Assembly (NCBI RefSeq): GCF_014651495.1
Contig: NZ_BMWZ01000007.1
Location: 186,001 to 250,000, forward strand
Origin: Algibacter mikhailovii
GTDB lineage: Bacteria > Bacteroidota > Bacteroidia > Flavobacteriales > Flavobacteriaceae
Length of the DNA stretch: 64,000 bases
Reading direction: 5' to 3'
Shown here: positions 54,060-62,104 of the stretch, in pieces
How positions within the stretch are numbered: position 1 is the stretch's first letter
How the letters are laid out: every line of letters starts with the position of its first letter
Notes under the pieces: model-generated
The model's input: the letters and a program-made list of their open reading frames with translations, nothing else
The model's database searches: none
Told to the model about the DNA's origin: nothing
Position numbers and translations under genes: made by a program

Positions 54060-56984
54060 TTATCTTTTTACGGTATTGTAGTTGGCAACTTCCTCTAAAA
54101 ACTTGTCCAATTGCGTTCTGTTATACCACGTGCCTTTTAGCATTACTCCATGAATATCTTGAGTGTTTTTTATATCCTCAAGTGGGTTTCTGTTTAATAA
54201 AACTAGGTTGGCATTTTTTCCCTCTGCGATGGTGCCTTCCATGGAAATGATATTTAAATACCTAGAGGCGTTTACAGTACTAGCTTTCAATATTTCATAA
54301 GGTTCTAGTCCGGAATCTTGTAAAAATTCAAACTCTTTATGTATAGAAAACCCTGGTACTACCATACCAAAGGTATCGCTTCCTGTAAGCAGAGGCACTT
54401 GATGTTCGTTTAATATTTTAGTGAACTTTTTCATCCAGTCAAAGAAGTTTTCAAAAAAGAGATCTGAATCTATTCCTACAATTTGTATGCCTTTTAGATC
54501 TGCTCTATAATGGTTCTTTTCTGTTAGGTATTTTTCATATTCGCCGCGTGTTAAGTAATTCGATTTAGGGTGTTTTTGAAGAAGGGCAAATTTCTCCTCA
54601 TCAAGGTACTGTAAAATCATTTCAAAAATCACCAAGGTTGGCGCTACATATACACCGCTTTCTTTTACTTGTCTTGCCGCCTTGTTTAGATAATCTATAT
54701 CATGGATTAATATTTTTGAATTTTCAAAAAGATCGACGTTTTCATAGACATTGCCTTCTTGAAAGATATAAATAAACTCCTCTACATGCTCAATAGATTT
54801 CATTCTCAGTGAAAATTCCAATGGTAAATTATGTTGCCCATGACCAATAACCGTAATGTCATGTTTATAGGCTTCATCAAGTAGCTTTAAGTAGTTTTCT
54901 TTTGGAATATCTACTCCATCCCCAATTTTAAGAAAGTTGTATTTTTTCTCTTTATGTTCTCTAACAATGCGCTCTATGTCCTCAAAGGTTTTCAATTGAT
55001 CATAACTTAAATAAGGCCCTGTAGTAAAATAGTTTGGCCCTAAAATCTCGCCTTGTTTTGTTTTTTCTCTAATGGTTACATGGTCTTGGCCTCCATATTC
55101 GGCCATATTTCTTGCAATGGTAATGCCATTGGCAAGGAGTAATTTGAATTCGTTTTCAATAGGGCTTTTTTTATCTCGCCAATGATAGTGCATTTCAGAT
55201 AAACCCGGAATTAGATATTTATCAGTAGCATCTATAACAAGGTCAGCCACGTGTTTTGGTGCTGTTTTCGTTGAGGTTATGCTGGTTATTTTGCCATCTA
55301 CTACAACAACAGTTTGATCATTTAAGACTTCGTTTGTAGTCATTGGGATGACATTGGCATGCTCAAATACAACAGTAGAGCTGAATTTGTTCAACCAATG
55401 ACGTCTTATTTTCAGTTGTTGGTCTGTACTATTTTCATACGCTGATAGTTTGCCGTCCTTGTAATTAAGACCAACCATATCAAAATAGGTTTGATAGGGT
55501 ATGGCTGCACTTCCTTCAACATAGTTTTTTAAGAATTCACCGATAGACGGTTTCGTCAGCGCTGTTATTTCATCGAGCAAATAATCATCTTCAAAGGGGG
55601 TGTTTTTCCCATAGGTTTTAGAAAGCGTTTTCATTAAATCCAATAGACCTTGCTCACCATGACTTTCTTTTCGAATTAAAATATCTAAACACATGCCTAT
55701 TAAAGCACCTTTTTGGTAGACATTTGGATAGTTGTTGCTGTATGGTTCTAGGAGTATGTTTTCACTCATCTCAGTAGAACTCATGGTATCATCATAGCGT
55801 TTCGAGCGCTTTATTTTATTAGTAATAACCTTATAGAACTGCTCCTCAGTAATTAGCCCTTGGTCTATTTTAAACAGTTTAGAAAAATACTCTGTCACAC
55901 CCTCATACAACCACAAATGTTTTGAAAAACTTGGGCTGTGATAATTAAAGTTATGAATATCTTCAGAGTGAATGCTTAATGGGGTAATGGTATGTAAGAA
56001 CTCATGAGAGATAAAGTATTTTAAATCGCTATATAAGTCTTCTTTAGCAGTGTTTTCAGGCATTACCATAACTGTAGATGTATGGTGTTCTAAGGCACCG
56101 TAGTCTTCTGGGTTGATTTCCGTACCGTCAAAAAAGTAGATGTGAATATCATATCGCGACGTAGTAGTCCCATAGTTTTTTAAATATTCTACTTGAGATT
56201 TCATGGTGTTTTCAACCACTTCTTTGATCTCTTTGGCCGTATAGATATTGTTAGGGGAGTAGGTGCTAATCACAATTTCTATATCCTTGATTTTAAATTT
56301 TTCAATATCAATATGGCCATACATGATCGGGTTGTCTATAACCTCAAAATAGCGCGTAGCAGAGAATGTGTTAACAACGGTTTTGTTGTTGGCGTTTTTT
56401 GAACTGGATTCTAAAGGCAGGGCTGTCGCGTACTTATAACTTTCTGGAGCATTAATTTTAATTTGGTAGTTATTATTTTCTAAACCTTTAAAATAGCCTA
56501 TGAAACCGTGGAGGTTCAGTACATAGTTGTCTGGATCTATATTGGTGCCGGCAGGAAATTGCGGGATATTATCAAATTCACCTTCTTTAAGATCGTAGGT
56601 GTCTTGAACGAGATAGGTGATTGAAGAGAGTTTATTTGCTTTGTCAATTTTCCATGAATTGACATCAGTTTTAGAGACTTTTAGTGCCTTTCCTTTTTTG
56701 TCAAATGCTTTAAAATCATGAACAAATCTTCCAAAATCGCTAATGGCATAGGTGCCTTGAACCACCTTTGGCAGTCTATAAATCATTGATTTACTTGCTA
56801 TACCATCAAAACTAATGGTTACAGGAACCATATCGTCTTTTACCTGGTTTAAATTTATTTCACTGTAAATTACAGGCGTTTTATCTACAGGGTTGTTTTT
56901 GGCTTCTGAAGGCAAAGCGCTTAGAAAGTATATTAAGACAATTAGGTTTTGGAAAAGGGATTTCGTTTGAATTAATTTTTTCAT
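54060..56984 (-). CDS. Fusion of M61 metallopeptidase and amidohydrolase
   Basis: Single 974-residue reading frame joining two hydrolase classes. After a signal peptide (about 1-28), residues 38-500 form an M61 (glycyl aminopeptidase-like) peptidase: GALEHHTSTV (296-305), zinc motif HEFLH at 327-331 and Glu361 in LYEGVTEYF. The PDZ domain that normally ends M61 proteins is missing. From about residue 535 an amidohydrolase begins (ANVIPM, then LIPGLSEMHYHW with HxH at 599-601; later GHGQHNLPLE, SIEHVEEF, TGSDTFGM, ANLVLLNRNPL). No frameshift or stop separates them. Both active sites look intact, so a bifunctional periplasmic enzyme is inferred. The amidohydrolase half is similar to the gene at 34466-35896. 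Confidence 0.88.
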   Translation of the reverse strand: MKKLIQTKSLFQNLIVLIYFLSALPSEAKNNPVDKTPVIYSEINLNQVKDDMVPVTISFDGIASKSMIYRLPKVVQGTYAISDFGRFVHDFKAFDKKGKALKVSKTDVNSWKIDKANKLSSITYLVQDTYDLKEGEFDNIPQFPAGTNIDPDNYVLNLHGFIGYFKGLENNNYQIKINAPESYKYATALPLESSSKNANNKTVVNTFSATRYFEVIDNPIMYGHIDIEKFKIKDIEIVISTYSPNNIYTAKEIKEVVENTMKSQVEYLKNYGTTTSRYDIHIYFFDGTEINPEDYGALEHHTSTVMVMPENTAKEDLYSDLKYFISHEFLHTITPLSIHSEDIHNFNYHSPSFSKHLWLYEGVTEYFSKLFKIDQGLITEEQFYKVITNKIKRSKRYDDTMSSTEMSENILLEPYSNNYPNVYQKGALIGMCLDILIRKESHGEQGLLDLMKTLSKTYGKNTPFEDDYLLDEITALTKPSIGEFLKNYVEGSAAIPYQTYFDMVGLNYKDGKLSAYENSTDQQLKIRRHWLNKFSSTVVFEHANVIPMTTNEVLNDQTVVVVDGKITSITSTKTAPKHVADLVIDATDKYLIPGLSEMHYHWRDKKSPIENEFKLLLANGITIARNMAEYGGQDHVTIREKTKQGEILGPNYFTTGPYLSYDQLKTFEDIERIVREHKEKKYNFLKIGDGVDIPKENYLKLLDEAYKHDITVIGHGQHNLPLEFSLRMKSIEHVEEFIYIFQEGNVYENVDLFENSKILIHDIDYLNKAARQVKESGVYVAPTLVIFEMILQYLDEEKFALLQKHPKSNYLTRGEYEKYLTEKNHYRADLKGIQIVGIDSDLFFENFFDWMKKFTKILNEHQVPLLTGSDTFGMVVPGFSIHKEFEFLQDSGLEPYEILKASTVNASRYLNIISMEGTIAEGKNANLVLLNRNPLEDIKNTQDIHGVMLKGTWYNRTQLDKFLEEVANYNTVKR

Positions 56985-57305
56985 TGACTAGTAACGTTAT
57001 TCGCTTTTGAACTTTAATATTATAGAACGGCTTTCAAAGTCCAACATCTCAATAAAATAAAGCTTTGCCATATTGAAATTGGAAAACAAGTAGTCTTCAT
57101 GTTTTTAATTCATGAGGTTACTTTTTGAACAATGACCACAGGTTTAAATGGATGGTTGTACTAATTTTAAAATACCATATGCGGTGTTTTGAAGGCTAAA
57201 TATAGGCGTATTCCTATTTTGTTGTATCAGATAATTGAATTTTTCTGGTGACTTTTTTGTTGGAGCCTTACAATAAAAGTTTGATTAAGGTGAAAACCTG
57301 ATTTT
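56985..57305. other. 321-bp gap without recognised gene
   Basis: The gap lies between the M61-amidohydrolase gene and the OsmC gene. A short minus-strand frame ending at 56997 (MAKLYFIEMLDFESR... 24 residues) is just ahead of the fusion gene but has no support as a real gene. No tRNA or hairpin was identified. Confidence 0.35.
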
Positions 57306-57776
57306 TTATTCAGCAATTGTTTTTGGTTGATGTCCAATTTTGAAATTGCAAGAATTGGCTATAAAGCAAAGTTCATTCGCTTTTTCATGCAATTCATTCG
57401 CTTTTTCAATGCTATTTGGGTCTGTGATTTTCACTATTGGTTTAAGAGTTATTTTGGTAAATTTTCCGCTACCATTTTTAGTCTCTTCCATAATGCCTGT
57501 GGCGTTATCTAAATATTCAGTTACTATTATTTGATGTTCTGCACATAGGTGTAAATAGAAAAGCATATGACAAGAAGATAAAGACGACAAAAAAAGATCT
57601 TCTGGATTATATCTTGTTTTATCGCCCAAGAAAGCGGGGTCAGATGAACCATTAATAACACTATATTTGCCGTCACCTATGATTTTATGGTTGCGGTTGT
57701 AAGCCTTATAATTTAGCGTGCCACTTCCCAGGTTACCTGTCCATTCAACTTTTATTTCGTAATTGTGTTTTTTCAT
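57306..57776 (-). CDS. OsmC family peroxiredoxin-like protein
   Basis: OsmC/Ohr-type thiol peroxidase of 156 residues, cytosolic. Both redox cysteines are recognisable: one in LSSLSSCHMLFYLHLC (about residue 70) and the other in CFIANSCNFKIG near the C-terminus. The N-terminal pattern VEWTGNLGSGTLNYKAYNRNH and DPAFLGDKTRYNPEDLFLSSLS fit the OsmC branch rather than Ohr. It would reduce organic hydroperoxides. It is 177 bp downstream of the alcohol dehydrogenase gene; linkage to oxidative or aldehyde stress is plausible but unproven. Confidence 0.88.
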   Translation of the reverse strand: MKKHNYEIKVEWTGNLGSGTLNYKAYNRNHKIIGDGKYSVINGSSDPAFLGDKTRYNPEDLFLSSLSSCHMLFYLHLCAEHQIIVTEYLDNATGIMEETKNGSGKFTKITLKPIVKITDPNSIEKANELHEKANELCFIANSCNFKIGHQPKTIAE

Positions 57777-57953
57777 GCTTATTTTGAAATTTTATGTAGT
57801 ATTCAAAATGCCACACCACGGTCTCAATTATCAGAAGTTACGTGGTATGGCACTAAAAATTTTATTTGGTCTACTGGTATGCCAAACCCAAAAATCCTTA
57901 AGGATATTCAGCAATAATCAGAAGCAATGCTTAATGGTCGGTATTGCTTGTCA

Positions 57954-58961
57954 TTATTCGTTTTTTAATACAATTCTGAATCTGGCTTTTCCGTTTTCTA
58001 GATGTTCAATGGCTTCATTCACCTGAGACATTGGGAATTCCTCAACTTCAGGATATATATTATGTCTTACACAAAAATCGAGCATCGTTTTAGTTAATGC
58101 AGGACTTCCTATAGGACTTCCACCTACTGTTTTTTCTCCCATAATTAAACTAAAGGCAGGGATTGCCATGGGTTCTAATACAGCACCCACGGTGTGAAAT
58201 TTACCTTTTGGTGCCAAAGCAGTTAAAAATGAATTCCAATCCAATGATACATTAGTGGTATTCAAAATAAAATTTAATTTTCCAGTGATACTTTCTAATT
58301 CTTCAGGGGATGTCGAGTCAATGACCTGAGTAGCACCCATATTTAAAATAGCGTCTTTTTTACTTGGGTTTGAGCTGAAGGCAATCACCTCACAACCCCA
58401 GTATTTTAAAAACTTAAGCGCCATATGTCCTAAACCTCCAATCCCGATAACGCCAACGGTATCGGTTGGTTTAACACCAGCCAATATAATAGGGTTAAAA
58501 ACAGTAATACCACCACACAATAAAGGACCTGCTTTACTCATATCAATACCGTCAGGAAGAGGAATAGCCCATGACCAATGCCCACGAACCATATCGGCAA
58601 ATCCGCCATTTCTACCTACAATAGTGGCCTCACTTTGACCGCAAAGATGGTGTTCACCGTCCATACATTGCTCGCAACTCATGCATGACGCAGACATCCA
58701 TCCCAACCCTACTTTGTCTCCAACTTTCACGTTTTTAACCGCATTACCTGTAGCTATGACTTCTCCAATGATTTCATGACCTGGCACTAGCGGATATTGA
58801 GTCATTCCCCATTCATTATTTATCATACTTAAATCAGAATGACAAATGCCACAATAAGAAATTTTAATATCAACGTCTTCTGAACCTAGTTCTCCTAAGT
58901 CATAAGAGTAAGGTGTTAGTTTTGCATTTTGCTCGGTTGCAGCGTATCCATTTACTTTCAT
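57954..58961 (-). CDS. Zinc-dependent NAD(P) alcohol dehydrogenase (YahK/CAD-like)
   Basis: Medium-chain dehydrogenase of 335 residues, probably NADP-dependent aldehyde reductase/alcohol dehydrogenase. Catalytic zinc ligands: Cys in SYCGICHSDLSMINNEWG and His-Glu in PGHEIIGEV. Structural zinc: the four-cysteine loop SCMSCEQCMDGEHHLC. The Rossmann motif is GVIGIGGLGHMALKFL. The SSNPSKKDAIL segment after it (Ser at the adenine-ribose position) favours NADP. It is a stand-alone gene; its upstream region carries a strong hairpin (58998-59018). Confidence 0.92.
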   Translation of the reverse strand: MKVNGYAATEQNAKLTPYSYDLGELGSEDVDIKISYCGICHSDLSMINNEWGMTQYPLVPGHEIIGEVIATGNAVKNVKVGDKVGLGWMSASCMSCEQCMDGEHHLCGQSEATIVGRNGGFADMVRGHWSWAIPLPDGIDMSKAGPLLCGGITVFNPIILAGVKPTDTVGVIGIGGLGHMALKFLKYWGCEVIAFSSNPSKKDAILNMGATQVIDSTSPEELESITGKLNFILNTTNVSLDWNSFLTALAPKGKFHTVGAVLEPMAIPAFSLIMGEKTVGGSPIGSPALTKTMLDFCVRHNIYPEVEEFPMSQVNEAIEHLENGKARFRIVLKNE

Positions 58962-59308
58962 AATATATTGTTTTTATTAATAGCTTTAAATTACTCACAC
59001 ACACGGTGTTCGTGTGTGGTTTTTTACTGAAAGAGAAGTGGGGTATTTCCTTGTGCACATAAAGATAATTAATAAGATTGGATTTTCTTTGGGAAACTTA
59101 ACCGCATTTAAAGGCAAAGGTCGTGATGCTATCGTTGTTAGTTTTTACCTCAATATTTATGATCATTAGGTCTTTTTTGTAAAACCTTGTAATCCCATTG
59201 GAAAATGGTTTCAGAGCATTTATAAGGATTCCATTTGCTCTGTAAGCCTTGGCTGTATGGTTGTCTTAAATTTTCAGTTTAAAAGATTATGAATACGCCT
59301 TAATGACT
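58962..59308. other. 347-bp gap with one hairpin
   Basis: Between the alcohol dehydrogenase and DUF302 genes no coding sequence is evident. Its one clear feature is the hairpin at 58998-59018, annotated separately. Confidence 0.4.
58998..59024 (+). terminator. Terminator-like hairpin upstream of alcohol dehydrogenase gene
   Basis: A perfect 8-bp stem, CACACACG (58998-59005) and CGTGTGTG (59011-59018), with a 5-nt loop, is followed on the plus strand by GTTTTTT. It has the form of an intrinsic terminator for plus-strand transcription, yet no plus-strand gene precedes it. On the minus strand it lies in the leader region of the alcohol dehydrogenase gene and could instead be an operator or an attenuating structure. 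Confidence 0.45.
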
Positions 59309-60193
59309 TTACTGTTTTAGAACAGCTTTGGTAAACGTGACTTTTAGTCGCTGATTAATCATGGCCTGCGGTTTAGTAAATGAGCCATAATACAGTTTTG
59401 CGAATGCTACTATATCATTGAAAGCAATCCATATTTCACCATTGTCCTTTTTGTAAACCAATAGCTTTTGACAAAAGGCATCCAATCCAATTTTTGGCAT
59501 TGTCATCATGGCTTTTCCTCCTGGAGCTGGACCACCAAACAACAACAGTGTAGCCGGTTGAATTTCAACACCTAAAGCTTTAGCATCTTTTTGAAAATCA
59601 ATATCTCCAAACCAACGTGTGTCATTTTGAGCTTCTACTATGGCCTTTAAGTTTTGCACCGTTTGATTGAAGTCAAAATCTGATTTTATACTTATAATCC
59701 CATATCCAACATCAACGGAGTCTGTCTTGGTTTCTGAAATATTGACACCTTTTATGGGTTCTAAAAGCTTACGCATGTGCTTCTGATAATCTTCTAATTC
59801 TTTAGCATGTAATCCGTGTCTTTTGGCAATAAAATCGGCCGATGTGTACGTCAGAGAAACACGAGAAGTATCGGCTTCAGTATAACATAGGATTTTATAA
59901 GGAAGATCAATACCAATAAGCGCATTTTTCTTTATCAATGCTGTATTCACATTGGGATCAGAGAAAATGGTGGCAATTGAAGGCGGGGTATAGACACCCT
60001 CTTCTTTTGCCATTTGGTGATGATTCAGGTTAATCACATATTTTTCTTGAATGTTTTGATTTAACGTCTTACTCAAAGCAGAAACTTGTTCAGCAATGGT
60101 ATTTTGATTTTTAATGTTTTTAACCTCTTTTTTCTGATTTTGGCAGCTTGTGAAAATAACAAACAATACGCCTATTACTATGACTTTCTTCAT
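59309..60193 (-). CDS. Tandem DUF302 lipoprotein
   Basis: Exported lipoprotein of 294 residues (lipobox VIFTSC, Cys17). Residues about 30-150 resemble a diverged DUF302 domain (ALIGIDLPYKILCYTEADT, ISLTY-like SLTYTSADFI). Residues about 165-290 are a clearer DUF302 domain (GYGIISIKSDFDFNQTVQNLKAIVE, LGVEIQPATLLLFGGPAPGGKAMM, LPYKILV-like LVYKKDNGEIWIAFNDI). DUF302 proteins are of unknown function. It begins 11 bp after the arylsulfatase gene, so the two are one operon. Confidence 0.8.
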   Translation of the reverse strand: MKKVIVIGVLFVIFTSCQNQKKEVKNIKNQNTIAEQVSALSKTLNQNIQEKYVINLNHHQMAKEEGVYTPPSIATIFSDPNVNTALIKKNALIGIDLPYKILCYTEADTSRVSLTYTSADFIAKRHGLHAKELEDYQKHMRKLLEPIKGVNISETKTDSVDVGYGIISIKSDFDFNQTVQNLKAIVEAQNDTRWFGDIDFQKDAKALGVEIQPATLLLFGGPAPGGKAMMTMPKIGLDAFCQKLLVYKKDNGEIWIAFNDIVAFAKLYYGSFTKPQAMINQRLKVTFTKAVLKQ

Positions 60194-60204
60194 TGTATTA
60201 TGAT

Positions 60205-61947
60205 TTATTCGCTAGCGGCTTTAAAAGCACTCCAATCCTCGTCTACCTTTACCAATTTATGTTGGTCTTCATAGCCCTTGTATAATGCCAACATTTCGTT
60301 GTATATTTCGGTCTGGTCTTCTTCCAATGGATTACTTTCAGAAGGATCATTAACTACATTATACAAATGCCATTCACCGTCACCAAACATACCTTTACGA
60401 ACCTTCATTAACTTATAGTTGCCTTTCATTAAATACCCATTTCCAAAGAGTTCAAAGGCATACCAATCTTTATCAGTTCTTACATGGTTTGCCTTTCCGT
60501 CTAAAAATGGTCGTGCACTAATTCCAGAAGGTTGAACCACTGCTTTTTCATTGTATTGACTTCCCGGGTGATTAATTCCTGCATAGTCTAGAATGGTCAT
60601 TGGAATATCTTTAACCGACATAACAACATTGCTTATTTCTCCTGCTCTACTATAATCACTGTTCATGGCTCCAGGTGGTACAATTACCATAGGAACACGA
60701 ACACCTCCTTCGCCTATAAACCATTTCCACCAAGATAAACCTCCTGTTGCGGCATTTGCCCATGATGTGCCAATGTAATTACTGGAGTTGGCAGTACCAA
60801 TGGCTTCAAATGAGGTATCGTAATTGTTGGCAATCCATTCTCCAAAATCCTGATTTCCAGTCTTTGGATTCTCAGCTTCCATCCCCTCCGGACCATTATC
60901 TGAGACATAAACTATCAGTGTGTTTTCTAATTGATTAGACGCCTTTAAATAATCAAGCATTTGCCCAATTCGGTTATCTTGGTCTTCTATTTCGGCGGCA
61001 TAGGTAGCAAACACTTTGGCTTGATATTCCTTTTCTTCTTTACTCAGGTCATCCCACTTTTTTACCAAATCGTTTTCTGGAGAAGGGTTTGCAATCTCTG
61101 AAATAAGACCATTATTTTTTAAACGTTCATACCTAAATTGCTTAAGTCCTTCGTAGCCTTTTTCAAGATAGAATTGATAGTGTTTTTCAATTAATTCTGG
61201 TGGTGCTTGAATAGGAAAGTGTGCTGTGGTGAATGCCATATAAGAAAACCATGGCTTCTTTTTTGCGTTTGCCTCTTTTATGAACTCTATCATTTGGTTT
61301 GTGTAGAGTTCTCCAGAGTAGATGCCTTCGGGGCGGTTGTATTTTTCTCCATTCAAAGTCCAATGTTCTTCAAACTTTTTGTTTTTATAATCAGGGTCGC
61401 TGAAATCTGGTGTCATTCGTAGGTTGTTCCAATGGTTGGATCCCCCTGATAGTATACCAAATTCTTTTGTAAAACCCCAATGTAACGGACCATGTCCACC
61501 TGCGGCTTCACCACCCAAATGCCATTTTCCAACTTTCATAACCTCGTAGCCTTCATCTTTAAAAAGCTGGGTAATGGTCAGTGCATTATCAGTTAAATAC
61601 CCTTCATATCCGGGTTTCCCTTTTGATGGCGGGTAGAAGGAGTAATCAAATGAACCCAGGCCCACCTCAATATTGTTGCAACCTGTAAGTAACATAGAGC
61701 GTGTTACAGAGCATACTGGTGAAGCATGAAAATTAGAGAAGCGCACCCCAGCATTTGCCAAACGACTAAAGTTTGGTGTTTTGATTTCTGATCCATAGAT
61801 ACCAAGATCTCCAAAGGCAATATCATCGCCAACCAATAAGAGCACATTTAATGGTTTCTCTTTTTGAGAGGTTACTTCCTTTTTTTTTGGTTGATTGCAG
61901 CTTGCAAAAAAGAGCATGGCCATGATGGCATAAATAAAATGTTTCAT
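60205..61947 (-). CDS. Arylsulfatase with atypical active-site motif
   Basis: Sulfatase-family lipoprotein of 580 residues (lipobox LFFASC, Cys17), predicted to hydrolyse sulfate esters in the periplasm. The metal-binding start VLLLVGDDIAFGDLGIYG and the later VYVSDNGPEG are standard. The formylglycine motif is HASPVCSVTRSMLLTG: Cys79 is present, but the expected Pro (CxPxR) is Val81 (codon GTA). Arg83 is kept. KVGKWHLGG is the usual Lys/His block. Whether Cys79 is converted to formylglycine is uncertain. A DUF302 lipoprotein gene follows 11 bp downstream. No sulfatase-maturing enzyme is in the window. Confidence 0.88.
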   Translation of the reverse strand: MKHFIYAIMAMLFFASCNQPKKKEVTSQKEKPLNVLLLVGDDIAFGDLGIYGSEIKTPNFSRLANAGVRFSNFHASPVCSVTRSMLLTGCNNIEVGLGSFDYSFYPPSKGKPGYEGYLTDNALTITQLFKDEGYEVMKVGKWHLGGEAAGGHGPLHWGFTKEFGILSGGSNHWNNLRMTPDFSDPDYKNKKFEEHWTLNGEKYNRPEGIYSGELYTNQMIEFIKEANAKKKPWFSYMAFTTAHFPIQAPPELIEKHYQFYLEKGYEGLKQFRYERLKNNGLISEIANPSPENDLVKKWDDLSKEEKEYQAKVFATYAAEIEDQDNRIGQMLDYLKASNQLENTLIVYVSDNGPEGMEAENPKTGNQDFGEWIANNYDTSFEAIGTANSSNYIGTSWANAATGGLSWWKWFIGEGGVRVPMVIVPPGAMNSDYSRAGEISNVVMSVKDIPMTILDYAGINHPGSQYNEKAVVQPSGISARPFLDGKANHVRTDKDWYAFELFGNGYLMKGNYKLMKVRKGMFGDGEWHLYNVVNDPSESNPLEEDQTEIYNEMLALYKGYEDQHKLVKVDEDWSAFKAASE

Positions 61948-62104
61948 TTGAAAAAATTATTGATTTGTAATTAATACCTATATTACTGATCGCGATTAGT
62001 TGCGTAATTTATGTACTCAATATAGTAAATAAATCGCAGATAGAAAGTTGGTGCCTTATTTCTTTTAAGCACGCGTCCTGAAAGGTATGTGCTACTATTT
62101 TTGT

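Noticed and set aside
56997-57071. 24-residue minus-strand mini-frame (MAKLYFIEMLDFESR...) ahead of the M61 fusion gene as a leader peptide
   Set aside because: Too short to judge, with no evident ribosome-binding site or regulatory structure.
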